Positions 1 through 6,985 of a stretch of 10,393 nt of DNA are shown here, one piece after another; the stretch's first letter is position 1, and each line of letters starts with the position of its first letter. The position numbers were made by a program, and so were the translations under genes. The stretch comes from Alphaproteobacteria bacterium (GTDB taxonomy: Bacteria > Pseudomonadota > Alphaproteobacteria > GCA-2731375), in assembly GCA_028281075.1 (NCBI GenBank), contig JANQKO010000170.1:1-10393 (forward strand), read 5' to 3'. Under the pieces are notes generated by a model. That model worked only from the letters and a program-made list of their open reading frames with translations. It had not been told where the DNA came from and searched no databases.

Positions 1-252
1 CCCGGCCGCCGCCGCGACGTCCGGCGCGCCGGCCGGAAAGTTCGTCACGCAGGCGACGCGCACGCCGCTACCGGCCAGCAGCCCGCGGCAGAGCGGCACG
101 AAGCGCGGCCAGACGCAGACCGCCGCCGGACGGACGGCCGGCCCCAGCGCCCGACGGCACAGCGCGGTCACGGCCGCGTCGTCATCGTCGTCGTTCAGGC
201 TGGTGAGATCGAGATGGGCGAGCGCGCGCCGGGCGACGGCGTCATCCGTCAT
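1..252 (-). CDS. deoC: Deoxyribose-phosphate aldolase, N-terminal part (cut by window edge)
   Basis: The gene encodes a class I aldolase that cleaves 2-deoxy-D-ribose-5-phosphate to acetaldehyde and glyceraldehyde-3-phosphate, the last step of deoxynucleoside breakdown in the cytoplasm. Only the first 84 residues are visible; the active-site lysine region lies outside. The visible part matches the E. coli-type DeoC N-terminus as I recall it: LDLTSLNDDD near residues 14-23, AAVCVWPRFVPL near 43-54 and a VTNFP motif near 68-72. The ATG at 252 is preceded by AGAGG with a 7-nt spacer. The first 11 bp overlap the end of the purine nucleoside phosphorylase gene, so translational coupling is likely. 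It is the last visible gene of the seven-gene nucleoside operon. Identification is confident despite truncation. Confidence 0.93.
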   Translation of the reverse strand, partial: MTDDAVARRALAHLDLTSLNDDDDDAAVTALCRRALGPAVRPAAVCVWPRFVPLCRGLLAGSGVRVACVTNFPAGAPDVAAAAG

Positions 253-1060
253 GATCGAGCCTCTCCAGGAAAGCGATCAGCAACCGGCGGACATTATCCG
301 CCGCCGCGCCGGCCACGTCGATGGTCTGCCGATGCGACAGCGGCGCCGGCGCCAGGCCCGCCGCCAGGTTGACGATGGTCGACAGGGCGACGACCCGGAG
401 GCGGCGCTGCCGGGCCAGGATCGCTTCCGGCACGGTGGACATGCCGACGGCATCGGCGCCCAGGATGCCGGCGGCGCGGACTTCCGCCGGCGTCTCGAAG
501 CTCGGGCCGGAGAACCAGGCATAGACGCCCTCGCGCAGCGGCAAATTCAGCCCCGACGCCGCCGCCAGCATGATCTCTCGCAACGCCGGGTCGTAGGCGT
601 CGACCAGGTCGACGAACCGGTCATCCTCGTCGCAACCGATCAACGGGTTGCGGCCGCTGAAGTTGATATGGTCGCTGATCAGCATCAGGCTGCCGGCCGG
701 CATCTCGGGCCGCAGGCTGCCGGCGGCGTTGGTCAGCAGCAGGATCCGGCACCCCACCTCGGCCAGGGTCCGCATGGCCGCGGCCATGCCGTCCGCCCGG
801 CCGCTCTCGTAATAATGCGCCCGGCCCTGCATCACCGCGACCGACGCGCCGCCCAGCCGGCCGAGCAGCAGCCGGCCCCGATGTCCGTCCACGCCCGGCG
901 CCGGAAAGCCCGGCAGGTCGGCATAGGGAATGACCGTCGGCGCCTCGACCGCGTCGGCCACCGGTCCCAGGCCCGAGCCCAGAACGATGGCGACGCGCGG
1001 CGGCCGCGCGGCGGCCCGCGACCGGATCAGGTCAGCCGCCATGCCCGCGTCCGCCGGCAT
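242..1060 (-). CDS. punA: Purine nucleoside phosphorylase, trimeric (human PNP/PunA) type
   Basis: This 272-residue enzyme should cleave inosine, guanosine and their deoxy forms with phosphate to free base and (deoxy)ribose-1-phosphate. The length is typical of the family. Visible motifs, in order: GSGLG (28-32), HRG (60-62), MQGRAHYYE (77-85), TNAAGS (110-115), SDHIN (129-133), GPSFETPAE (185-193), GMST (206-209) and N231. E189 and N231 align with human PNP Glu201 and Asn243, which select 6-oxopurines, so adenosine is an unlikely substrate. The GTGLYDP-type N-terminus of methylthioadenosine phosphorylases is absent. The frame is open far upstream into cdd, but the start at 1060 is supported by homology and by the TAATG junction with the cdd stop. 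No Shine-Dalgarno sequence is seen, so reinitiation after cdd is likely. Its 3' end overlaps deoC by 11 bp. Confidence 0.94.
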   Translation of the reverse strand: MPADAGMAADLIRSRAAARPPRVAIVLGSGLGPVADAVEAPTVIPYADLPGFPAPGVDGHRGRLLLGRLGGASVAVMQGRAHYYESGRADGMAAAMRTLAEVGCRILLLTNAAGSLRPEMPAGSLMLISDHINFSGRNPLIGCDEDDRFVDLVDAYDPALREIMLAAASGLNLPLREGVYAWFSGPSFETPAEVRAAGILGADAVGMSTVPEAILARQRRLRVVALSTIVNLAAGLAPAPLSHRQTIDVAGAAADNVRRLLIAFLERLDHDG

Positions 1061-1455
1061 TACAGGTGCGCCGGGCCGAACGACCGCGGCAGCAGCGCGC
1101 CCAGGGTCTCGCGGCGCCGCCGGCCGTCGGCGTTGCACAGATGCACGGGCACGTCGTCGGCCGCGAATTCGCGCAGGCGCTGGCGGCAGCCGCCACAGGG
1201 CGTGACCAGCTCGGCGCCGCCGCCGATCACCAGCACCTCGACGATCCGGCGTTCGCCGGCGGCCACCATGGCGGCGATCGCCGCCGTCTCGGCGCAGCAG
1301 CCCTCGGGATAGGCCGCGTTCTCGACGTTGCAGCCGGCATAGACGTTGCCCCGGTCCGTGCGGACGGCGGCCCCGACCGGAAAGTTCGAATAGGGCGCGT
1401 AGGCCCGGGTCATCGCCGTCCGCGCCGCCGCCAGCAGATCGTCCATCGCCGTCAT
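1060..1455 (-). CDS. cdd: Cytidine deaminase
   Basis: The 131-residue protein is a zinc-dependent cytidine/deoxycytidine deaminase of the short, homotetrameric type, giving uridine or deoxyuridine plus ammonia in the cytoplasm. Seen directly: YAPYSNFPVGAA near 19-30 (substrate loop), GCNVENAAYP (41-50), the C-A-E motif with C54 as zinc ligand and E56 as proton shuttle, and PCGGCRQ with zinc ligands C87 and C90. All metal and catalytic residues are present. The start at 1455 is preceded by AAGGA about 4 nt upstream and overlaps the permease stop as ATGA; a second in-frame ATG at 1446 is possible. Its stop overlaps the phosphorylase start as TAATG. The position directly after a nucleoside transporter fits salvage or breakdown of imported cytidine. 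Confidence 0.95.
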   Translation of the reverse strand: MTAMDDLLAAARTAMTRAYAPYSNFPVGAAVRTDRGNVYAGCNVENAAYPEGCCAETAAIAAMVAAGERRIVEVLVIGGGAELVTPCGGCRQRLREFAADDVPVHLCNADGRRRRETLGALLPRSFGPAHL

Positions 1456-2432
1456 CGTTCCTTGACATAGGGGATGCCGCTCGCCCGCGGCGCGATCGCC
1501 TGGCCGATGAACCCGGCCAGCAGCACCACCGTCAGGATATAGGGCAACGCCTGCACGAACTGGACCGGGACCTCGCCGACCATGGGCAGGGCCACGCCCT
1601 GCAGCCGTACCGCGACCGCGTCGAGGAAGCCGAACAGCAGGCAGGCCAGCAGCACCGGCACCGGCCGCCACTTGCCGAAGATCATCGCCGCCAGCGCGAT
1701 ATAGCCCTTGCCCGCCGTCATGTCGCGGATGAACGAGGCGCTGTGCCCGGTGGAGAGATAGGCCCCGGCCAGGCCGCAGAGGATGCCGCAGCAGACCAGC
1801 GCCAGGAAGCGCATGCGCTCGACGGAAATGCCGGCCGTGTCGACCGCCGCCGGGTTCTCACCGGTGGCCCTCAGGCGCAGGCCGAAGCGCGTGCGGTAGA
1901 CCAGCCACCAGACGAAGGGCACGGTCAGGAACGCCACGTAGACCAGCACGTTATGGCCGCTCAGCAGTTCCGAATAGATGGCGCCGATCAGCGGCACATC
2001 GGCGAGAGCCTCGGCGCCGGGCAAGGTCACGGCGCCGAAACGGGCCTCGTCCGACAGGGGCGGTGTCTGGCCGCCGCGCGCGAACCAGGCCACCCCCAGC
2101 AGGGCCGTCAGGCCGGAGACCATGATGTTGATGGCGACGCCGCTGACGATCTGGTTGCCCTTGTGGGTGATGCAGGCGAAGCCGTGCAGCAGCGCCAGCA
2201 GCACCGACACGACCAGCGCCATCAGCAAGCCGAGCCAGGCCGAGCCGGTGACCGCGGCCACCGTGGCCGCAGCAAAGGCAGCGCCCAGCATCTTGCCCTC
2301 CAGGCCGATATCGATGACGCCGGCGCGCTCGACGATCAGCCCGGCCAGCGCCGCCAGGATCAGCGGCGTCGCCACGCGCACGGTGGCGTCCAGCGTCAGC
2401 ACCAGCAGGAACAGGGACTCGCCGATGTCCAT
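1452..2432 (-). CDS. Nucleoside-type ABC transporter permease (YufQ/NupC-like)
   Basis: This 326-residue inner-membrane protein is one of two permeases of a BMP-type nucleoside importer (BPD_transp_2 family). Roughly eight to nine hydrophobic segments are readable, including near 49-66, 66-85, 95-118, 158-178, 209-227, 256-275 and 289-311. Family hallmarks are the ERAGVIDIGLEGKM stretch (35-48), the cytoplasmic coupling loop RTRFGLRLRATGENP (180-194) and GKGYIALAAMIFGKWRP (241-257). The start codon immediately follows the stop of the upstream permease (TGAATG, no gap), with GGAGG five bases before the ATG. The 3' end overlaps cdd by 4 bp. Family membership is clear. Nucleoside specificity is inferred from the binding protein and from cdd, punA and deoC; sugar permeases of the same superfamily are the main alternative. 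Confidence 0.9.
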   Translation of the reverse strand: MDIGESLFLLVLTLDATVRVATPLILAALAGLIVERAGVIDIGLEGKMLGAAFAAATVAAVTGSAWLGLLMALVVSVLLALLHGFACITHKGNQIVSGVAINIMVSGLTALLGVAWFARGGQTPPLSDEARFGAVTLPGAEALADVPLIGAIYSELLSGHNVLVYVAFLTVPFVWWLVYRTRFGLRLRATGENPAAVDTAGISVERMRFLALVCCGILCGLAGAYLSTGHSASFIRDMTAGKGYIALAAMIFGKWRPVPVLLACLLFGFLDAVAVRLQGVALPMVGEVPVQFVQALPYILTVVLLAGFIGQAIAPRASGIPYVKER

Positions 2433-3551
2433 TCAGGCCTCCGCCAGCGCCGGCGGGACCGGACGCGCGAACAGGCGCTCCAGATAGGGCCGGAACATGA
2501 AGCCGAGCGCGCCCGAGAACAGCACCACCAGCCCCTGGATGACGACGATCAGATCGGGCGTGAAGGCGGCATTCTCGAACGCCAGCTCGGCGCCGCCCTG
2601 ATAGAGCGCGCCGAACAGCAGGCTCGCCAGCACGATGCCGACGGGATGGTTGCGGCCCATCAGGGCCACGGCGATGCCGGTAAAGCCGTAGCCGGCCGAG
2701 AAGTCCAGCAGCAGCCGGTGTTGCACGCCCAGGATCTCGTTGACGCCAACGAAGCCGGCGAGGCCGCCGGAGATGCACATGGCGACGATGATGGTCCGGT
2801 CCGGCCTGATGCCGGCATAGACGGCGGCCGTCTGGTTGCTGCCGACCGTGCGGATCTCGTGTCCCAGCCTGGTGTGCCAGATCAGCAGCCAGACCAGCAC
2901 GCAGCAGGCCAATGCCCAGAGCAGCGACAGGTTCAGCGGCGAACGCGCGGCCGCGATGCCGAACCAGCCCAGCGCCTCGTGCATGAACGGCAGCCAGGCA
3001 TGCTCGGCCAAGACGCGGCTTTCCGGCGACATCTGTCCCGGCCGGATCAGCACCTGGGTCATCAGGTAGACCATCAGCGCGGCGGCGATGAAATTGAACA
3101 TGATCGTCGTGATGACGATATGGCTGCCGCGCTTCGCCTGCAGATAGCCCGGAATGAAGGCCCAGCCGGCGCCGAACAGGGCGGCGGCCGCGATCGTGAC
3201 CGGCAGCAGCAGGATGAACGGCAGGCTGCCGTCGAGCGCCAGCGCGGCGAGGCCGACGCCGAGGCCGCCGATATAGGCCTGGCCCTCGCCGCCGATATTG
3301 AACAGGCCGGCATGGAAGGCGACGGCCACCGCCAGGCCGGTGAAGACGAAATTCGTCGTGTAGTAGAGCGTGTAGCCGAGCGCCCCGTCATAGCTGAAGG
3401 CGCCCAGGATCATGATCCGCACCGCCTCGAACGGGTTCTGGCCGATCGCGGCGATGATGATGCCGGAGACGATGAAGGCCATGGCCACGTTGATCAGCGG
3501 CAGCATGACGATATCGGCCCATGCCGGCAACTGCCCGCCGGGGTTAGCCAT
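2433..3551 (-). CDS. Nucleoside-type ABC transporter permease (YufP/NupB-like)
   Basis: The 372-residue membrane protein is the longer permease of the importer and should form the translocation pore with the permease encoded next. Hydrophobic segments are evident near 15-36, 62-80, 94-108, 110-130, 147-165, 208-226, 254-272, 304-318 and 334-352. Family signatures are GLFNIGGEGQAYIGG (82-96), RGSHIVITTIMFN (141-153), the coupling loop TRLGHEIRTVGSN (227-239) and GYGFTGIAVALMGRNHP (287-303). The start at 3551 lies inside the end of the ATPase gene (8-bp overlap) with AGAGG six bases upstream. It abuts the next permease gene exactly. No truncation is seen. Confidence 0.9.
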   Translation of the reverse strand: MANPGGQLPAWADIVMLPLINVAMAFIVSGIIIAAIGQNPFEAVRIMILGAFSYDGALGYTLYYTTNFVFTGLAVAVAFHAGLFNIGGEGQAYIGGLGVGLAALALDGSLPFILLLPVTIAAAALFGAGWAFIPGYLQAKRGSHIVITTIMFNFIAAALMVYLMTQVLIRPGQMSPESRVLAEHAWLPFMHEALGWFGIAAARSPLNLSLLWALACCVLVWLLIWHTRLGHEIRTVGSNQTAAVYAGIRPDRTIIVAMCISGGLAGFVGVNEILGVQHRLLLDFSAGYGFTGIAVALMGRNHPVGIVLASLLFGALYQGGAELAFENAAFTPDLIVVIQGLVVLFSGALGFMFRPYLERLFARPVPPALAEA

Positions 3552-5103
3552 GACCGGCCTCTGCCGTCTCCTGATCGGGCACGATATTCGCCATCATCAG
3601 GCCGAGCGTGCGGGCATCGGCATCGGTGGCGGCGACCTCGCCGACGACGCCGCCTTCGAACATCACCAGGATGCGGTCGCTGAGCGACATGATCTCGTCG
3701 AGCTCGACCGAGACCAGCAGGACGGCGCAGCCGGCATCGCGCATCTCGACGATGCGCTTGTGGATGAACTCGATGGCGCCGATATCGACGCCGCGTGTCG
3801 GCTGGCCGACCAGGAGAATGTCCGGATGGCGCTCCATCTCGCGGGCCAGCACGATCTTCTGCTGGTTGCCGCCGGAGAAGTTCGCGGTCTTCAGAAACGG
3901 GTTCCGCGGCCGCACGTCGAAGCGCGACATCTTGCCGGCGGTGTCGGCGACGATGGCGCGGCCGTTCATGAACACCATGCCGGAGTATTTCGGATCGTCG
4001 TGATAGCCGAGGATCGTCGATTCGCTGGCTTCGAACGGCATCACCAGGCCCATGCGGTGCCGGTCCTCCGGCACGTGGGCCAGGCTCGCCTGCCGCATGC
4101 GTTTGGCGTCCGTCGGCCGCACCGGCGTGACGCGCGTGCCGTTAACGCGGATTTCGCCGCTGTCGATAGAACGGATGCCGGACAGCGCCTCCATCAGCTC
4201 GCTCTGGCCGTTGCCCGAGACGCCGGCGATGCCGACGATCTCGCCGCTGCGCACGGTGAAGCTGACATCGTTCACGCAGCGCAAGCCCTTCTCGTCGATC
4301 ACCGTCAGATGCTCGACCTCCAGCGCCGGCCGGCGCGGCTGGGCCGGCCGCTTGCCGACCTCCAGCAGCACCTTGCGACCGACCATCAGCTCGGCCAGCT
4401 CCTCGCGCGTGGTCTCGGCCGTCGGCCGGTTCGCCACCACCTCGCCCGCGCGCATCACCGAGACGTTGTCGGTGATGGCCATGATCTCGCGCAGCTTGTG
4501 CGTGATCAGGACGATGGTGACGCCCTGCTGGCGCAGCGTATCCAGCACGCGGAAAAGCTGGTCCGTTTCCTGCGGTGTCAGCACGCCCGTCGGCTCGTCA
4601 AGGATCAGGATCCTGGCGCCGCGAAACAGGGCCTTCAGGATCTCGACGCGCTGCCGCAGGCCGACCGGCAGGTCACCGACCAGCGCATCGGGATCGACCT
4701 GCAGGCCGTATTCCTCTTCCAGACGCGTGATCTCGCGCCGCGCCGCCGCCATGCCGTCGGCCAGGAGCGCGCCCCCTTCGGCGCCGAGCAGGATGTTCTC
4801 TAGCACGGTGAAGACGTCGACCAGCATGAAATGCTGGTGCACCATGCCGATGCCGGCGGCGATGGCGTCCTCGCTGCCACGGATCTTCATGGTCTCGCCG
4901 AAGATGGCGATCTCGCCGCTGTCGGCCTCGTAGAAGCCGTAGAGGATGCTCATCAGGGTCGACTTGCCGGCGCCGTTCTCGCCAACAATGCCGTGGATGG
5001 TGCCGGCCGGCACCCGCAGAGAGACATCCTTGTTGGCGTGGACGGGACCGAAGCGCTTGTTGATCCCGCGCAGCTCGATGGCGGGCGGCGGGCCGCCGGT
5101 CAT
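3544..5103 (-). CDS. ABC transporter ATPase with two nucleotide-binding domains (YufO/NupA-like)
   Basis: This 519-residue cytoplasmic protein energises nucleoside uptake. Domain 1 (about 8-245) has Walker A GENGAGKS (41-48), Q-loop Q90, signature-like LPVGLRQRVEI (145-155), Walker B ILILDE ending at E170, and switch H202. Domain 2 (about 260-510) has a degenerate Walker A, GVSGNGQS (294-301), lacking the lysine. It has a good signature FSGGNQQK (409-416) and a Walker B in which Q434 replaces the catalytic glutamate. From what I recall of YufO-type and sugar double-domain ATPases, degeneracy of the second site is normal for the family. The ATG at 5103 is the only usable start: the 29 codons back to the binding-protein stop are in the same frame and contain no ATG, GTG or TTG. 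No good Shine-Dalgarno is visible; a GC-rich hairpin sits just upstream. It overlaps the next permease gene by 8 bp. Confidence 0.93.
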   Translation of the reverse strand: MTGGPPPAIELRGINKRFGPVHANKDVSLRVPAGTIHGIVGENGAGKSTLMSILYGFYEADSGEIAIFGETMKIRGSEDAIAAGIGMVHQHFMLVDVFTVLENILLGAEGGALLADGMAAARREITRLEEEYGLQVDPDALVGDLPVGLRQRVEILKALFRGARILILDEPTGVLTPQETDQLFRVLDTLRQQGVTIVLITHKLREIMAITDNVSVMRAGEVVANRPTAETTREELAELMVGRKVLLEVGKRPAQPRRPALEVEHLTVIDEKGLRCVNDVSFTVRSGEIVGIAGVSGNGQSELMEALSGIRSIDSGEIRVNGTRVTPVRPTDAKRMRQASLAHVPEDRHRMGLVMPFEASESTILGYHDDPKYSGMVFMNGRAIVADTAGKMSRFDVRPRNPFLKTANFSGGNQQKIVLAREMERHPDILLVGQPTRGVDIGAIEFIHKRIVEMRDAGCAVLLVSVELDEIMSLSDRILVMFEGGVVGEVAATDADARTLGLMMANIVPDQETAEAGHG

Positions 5104-5105
5104 GG

Positions 5106-5130
5106 CCGCCCGCCGGGCCGGCCCGGGCGG
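5106..5130 (-). promoter_or_regulatory. Intercistronic GC-rich hairpin upstream of the ATPase gene
   Basis: Positions 5106-5112 and 5124-5130 form a perfect 7-bp inverted repeat (CCGCCCG/CGGGCGG), and the 11-base interior is itself rich in GGCC pairings. In the transcript this hairpin ends two bases before the ATPase start codon and covers the only G-rich stretch that could serve as ribosome binding site. It has no U-run, so it is not a canonical terminator. It could protect the upstream binding-protein message from 3' decay or lower ATPase translation. The structure is seen in the sequence; the role is inferred. Confidence 0.5.
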
Positions 5131-5190
5131 TGCCCCGTCGATCGCATGGCCGCGACGACCACGCCGCGCGCCGTCAGAGAGGCGGCCGCG

Positions 5191-6186
5191 TCAGTAGCTG
5201 CATTCGTTGTCCGCCATGTAGTCGTGCACGGCGATCCTGCCGGCGATGATGTCCTGCTTGGCGCTCTCGACCCGCGCCTTCATCTCGGGCGTGATGAGCG
5301 ACGCGTTGTGCTCGTCCAGCGCCCAGTCGACACCGCCCTCGGCGAGGCCGAGCACCTGGATGCCGGGCTGCCATTTGCCGTCCCGGGCGCCGCTGAAGGT
5401 GTTGTAGGCGGCGACGTCGACCCGCTTCAGCATCGAGGTCAGCATGGTGCCGGGATGCAGGTGGTTCTGGTTGGAATCGACGCCGATGGCATATTTGCCG
5501 TTGTCCTTGGCCGCCTGATAGACGCCGATGCCGGTGCCGCCGGCCGCCGCGAACACCACGTCGGCGCCGCGGTCGAACTGGCTCCTGGCCAGCTCCGAGC
5601 CCTTGGTCGGATCGTTCCAGGCCGCCGGCGTGGTGCCGGTCATGTTGACGTAGACGTCCGCGTCGGCGTCGACATGCTTCACGCCCTGCTCGTAGCCGCA
5701 GGCGAAGCGCCGGATCAGCGGGATGTCCATGCCGCCGACGAAGCCGACCTTGGCGGTCTTCGACGCCGCCGCCGCCAGCACGCCGACGAGGAACGAGCCC
5801 TCGTGCTCCTTGAACACCACCGACTGCACGTTCGGCAGGTCGACGACCATGTCGATGATGGTGAAACGGGTGTCGGGGAAGTCCTTGGCCACGGCCTCGA
5901 TGGCCGGGGCCTGGGCGAAGCCGACGCCGAGCACCGGGTCGGAGCCGCGCTCGGCCATCTTGCGGACCGCCTGCTCGCGCTGGGTCGGGTTCTTGACCTC
6001 GAACTCGCGGTACTTGATGCCGGTTTCCTGGCGGAACTTCTCGACGCCGTTATAGACGCCCTCGTTGAAGGACTTGTCGAACTTGCCGCCCATGTCGAAG
6101 ACCACGGCCGGCTTCAGGTCCGCCGCCGAGGCCGCGCCGGCGCCCGCCAGCATGGCCAGGGCGAAAATCGCCATACCCTGTTTCAT
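5191..6186 (-). CDS. BMP-family periplasmic nucleoside-binding protein of an ABC importer
   Basis: This 331-residue periplasmic protein should capture nucleosides for the ABC importer encoded downstream; the family includes PnrA/TmpC, a purine-nucleoside receptor. A Sec signal peptide covers about 1-21 and ends ASA|AD. There is no lipobox cysteine, so the protein is soluble, unlike Gram-positive lipoprotein relatives. BMP motifs are DMGGKFDKSFNEG (31-43), GVGFAQ (87-92), FKEHEGSFL (115-123), GGMDIP (141-146), AAAGGTG (213-219), GVDSNQ (235-240) and SMLKRVD (251-257). The frame is open far upstream, but the signal peptide fixes the start at 6186. GGGAG 13 bases upstream is a weak ribosome binding site. 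It is the first gene of the operon. Nucleosides rather than autoinducers or other BMP ligands are inferred from cdd, punA and deoC. Confidence 0.92.
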   Translation of the reverse strand: MKQGMAIFALAMLAGAGAASAADLKPAVVFDMGGKFDKSFNEGVYNGVEKFRQETGIKYREFEVKNPTQREQAVRKMAERGSDPVLGVGFAQAPAIEAVAKDFPDTRFTIIDMVVDLPNVQSVVFKEHEGSFLVGVLAAAASKTAKVGFVGGMDIPLIRRFACGYEQGVKHVDADADVYVNMTGTTPAAWNDPTKGSELARSQFDRGADVVFAAAGGTGIGVYQAAKDNGKYAIGVDSNQNHLHPGTMLTSMLKRVDVAAYNTFSGARDGKWQPGIQVLGLAEGGVDWALDEHNASLITPEMKARVESAKQDIIAGRIAVHDYMADNECSY

Positions 6187-6278
6187 TGTCTCGTCGCCGC
6201 TCCCTGTTGCGCTGCTCCCTGTCGCCGGGCTCTGACCACGCCTGGCCGCCGGCCGGCGCGTTTCCCGTTTCTTGCGCC

Positions 6279-6308
6279 ATGCTAGCCGTTTATCTTGCCG
6301 AACTTCAA
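6279..6308 (-). promoter_or_regulatory. Possible sigma70-type promoter of the nucleoside operon
   Basis: Read on the minus strand, TTGAAG (complement of 6303-6308) and TAGCAT (complement of 6279-6284) match the -35 and -10 consensus at 4 of 6 bases each with an 18-bp spacer. Transcription would start near 6272, about 85 bases before the binding-protein start. No operator or riboswitch was recognised in this leader. This is a pattern match only. Confidence 0.35.
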
Positions 6309-6346
6309 TTGCGACACGCGATACCGAAGGTCGTGGACCGTGAGGG

Positions 6347-6351
6347 AAGGA
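6347..6351 (+). promoter_or_regulatory. Ribosome binding site supporting a TTG start
   Basis: AAGGA, within a longer GGGAAGGA stretch, lies 7 bases before the TTG at 6359. Alternative GTG starts at 6368 and 6371 would be 16 and 19 bases away. The spacing therefore selects TTG as the start of the HD-domain gene. Confidence 0.7.
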
Positions 6352-6358
6352 ACGCAAG

Positions 6359-6985
6359 TTGGACGACGTGGTGAGAATTCTGGACTTCCTGAAGCTGTCC
6401 GAACGCCTGAAGCTGGAACTGCGGCATAGCTGGCTGTCGAACGGCCGGCACGAGAGCGTCGCCGAGCATAGCTGGCAGATGGCGCTGATGGCCCTGCTGA
6501 TGCACCGGCATCTCGAGGTCGAGATCGACCTGGAAAAGACCCTGAAGATGATCGTCGTGCACGACCTGGTCGAGGTCGAGGCCGGCGACGTGCCGTCGTT
6601 CGCCACCGGCGAAGCCATGGGACGGAAGGCCGCGCGCGAGGCGGCGGCGATGGAAAGCATCCGCCGTCGGTTGCCGGGTGCGATTGGCCGGGAAATCCAG
6701 GCGCTGTGGCAGGAATACGAGGCGAAGCGGAGCAACGAAGCCAAGTTCGCCGGCGCGCTCGACAAGCTGGAGGTGCAGGTCCAGCACAACCTGGCCGACA
6801 TGGCGACCTGGGAGCCGGTCGAATACGACCTCGTCTACACCAAGATGGACGGCCCCTGCGCCTTCGACCCGTTCCTGACGGCGTTCTGCGCGGCCGTGAA
6901 GGCCCAGGCCGAAACCCGCATGCGCGAAACCGGTGTCGATCCGGATGACGTCAGGCGCCGCGTCGGAACGGTCAGAGCGCCTTGA
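6359..6985 (+). CDS. HD-domain phosphohydrolase, 5'-deoxynucleotidase (YfbR/HDDC2) type
   Basis: The 208-residue protein belongs to the HD superfamily of metal-dependent phosphohydrolases (HD_3/HDDC2-YfbR group). Expected activity is removal of the 5' phosphate from deoxynucleoside monophosphates in the cytoplasm. Visible motifs are RHESVAEHS (30-38, with metal ligand H37), the HD pair H68-D69 followed by E72 in VVHDLVE, GDVPS (76-80), and ALDKLE (133-138), where D135 would be the fourth metal ligand. These positions parallel those I recall for E. coli YfbR. The TTG start is chosen because of the well-spaced AAGGA. The gene is divergent from the nucleoside operon, and its product would yield deoxynucleosides that punA, cdd and deoC can process. 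The last 14 bp overlap the convergent HAD gene. Superfamily assignment is secure; substrate is inferred. Confidence 0.85.
   Translation: MDDVVRILDFLKLSERLKLELRHSWLSNGRHESVAEHSWQMALMALLMHRHLEVEIDLEKTLKMIVVHDLVEVEAGDVPSFATGEAMGRKAAREAAAMESIRRRLPGAIGREIQALWQEYEAKRSNEAKFAGALDKLEVQVQHNLADMATWEPVEYDLVYTKMDGPCAFDPFLTAFCAAVKAQAETRMRETGVDPDDVRRRVGTVRAP

Noticed and set aside
242..1060. Methylthioadenosine phosphorylase as identity of the nucleoside phosphorylase
   Set aside because: The protein has GSGLG and the E189/N231 pair of 6-oxopurine-specific PNPs rather than the GTGLYDP-type motif of MTA phosphorylases.
1743..3683. Long plus-strand open frame (about 646 codons) opposite the permease genes
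   Set aside because: Its translation is a low-complexity run rich in Q, R, D, G and A with no recognisable fold, typical of the antisense of high-GC genes. The minus strand carries clear ABC permease motifs.
3544..5103. Ribose/galactose-type sugar ABC transporter
   Set aside because: The binding protein is BMP-type, not a sugar-binding type, and the downstream genes are nucleoside enzymes; the ATPase signature LPVGLRQRVEI fits the YufO/NupA group.
3412..6285. Two long plus-strand open frames opposite the ATPase and binding-protein genes
   Set aside because: Same antisense composition artefact (H-, D-, A-, R-rich); the opposite strand has complete Walker motifs and BMP motifs.
6187..6358. 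Purine or other riboswitch in the leader of the nucleoside operon
   Set aside because: I found none of the conserved purine-aptamer core and no alternative terminator structure; only a weak promoter match and a short tandem repeat.
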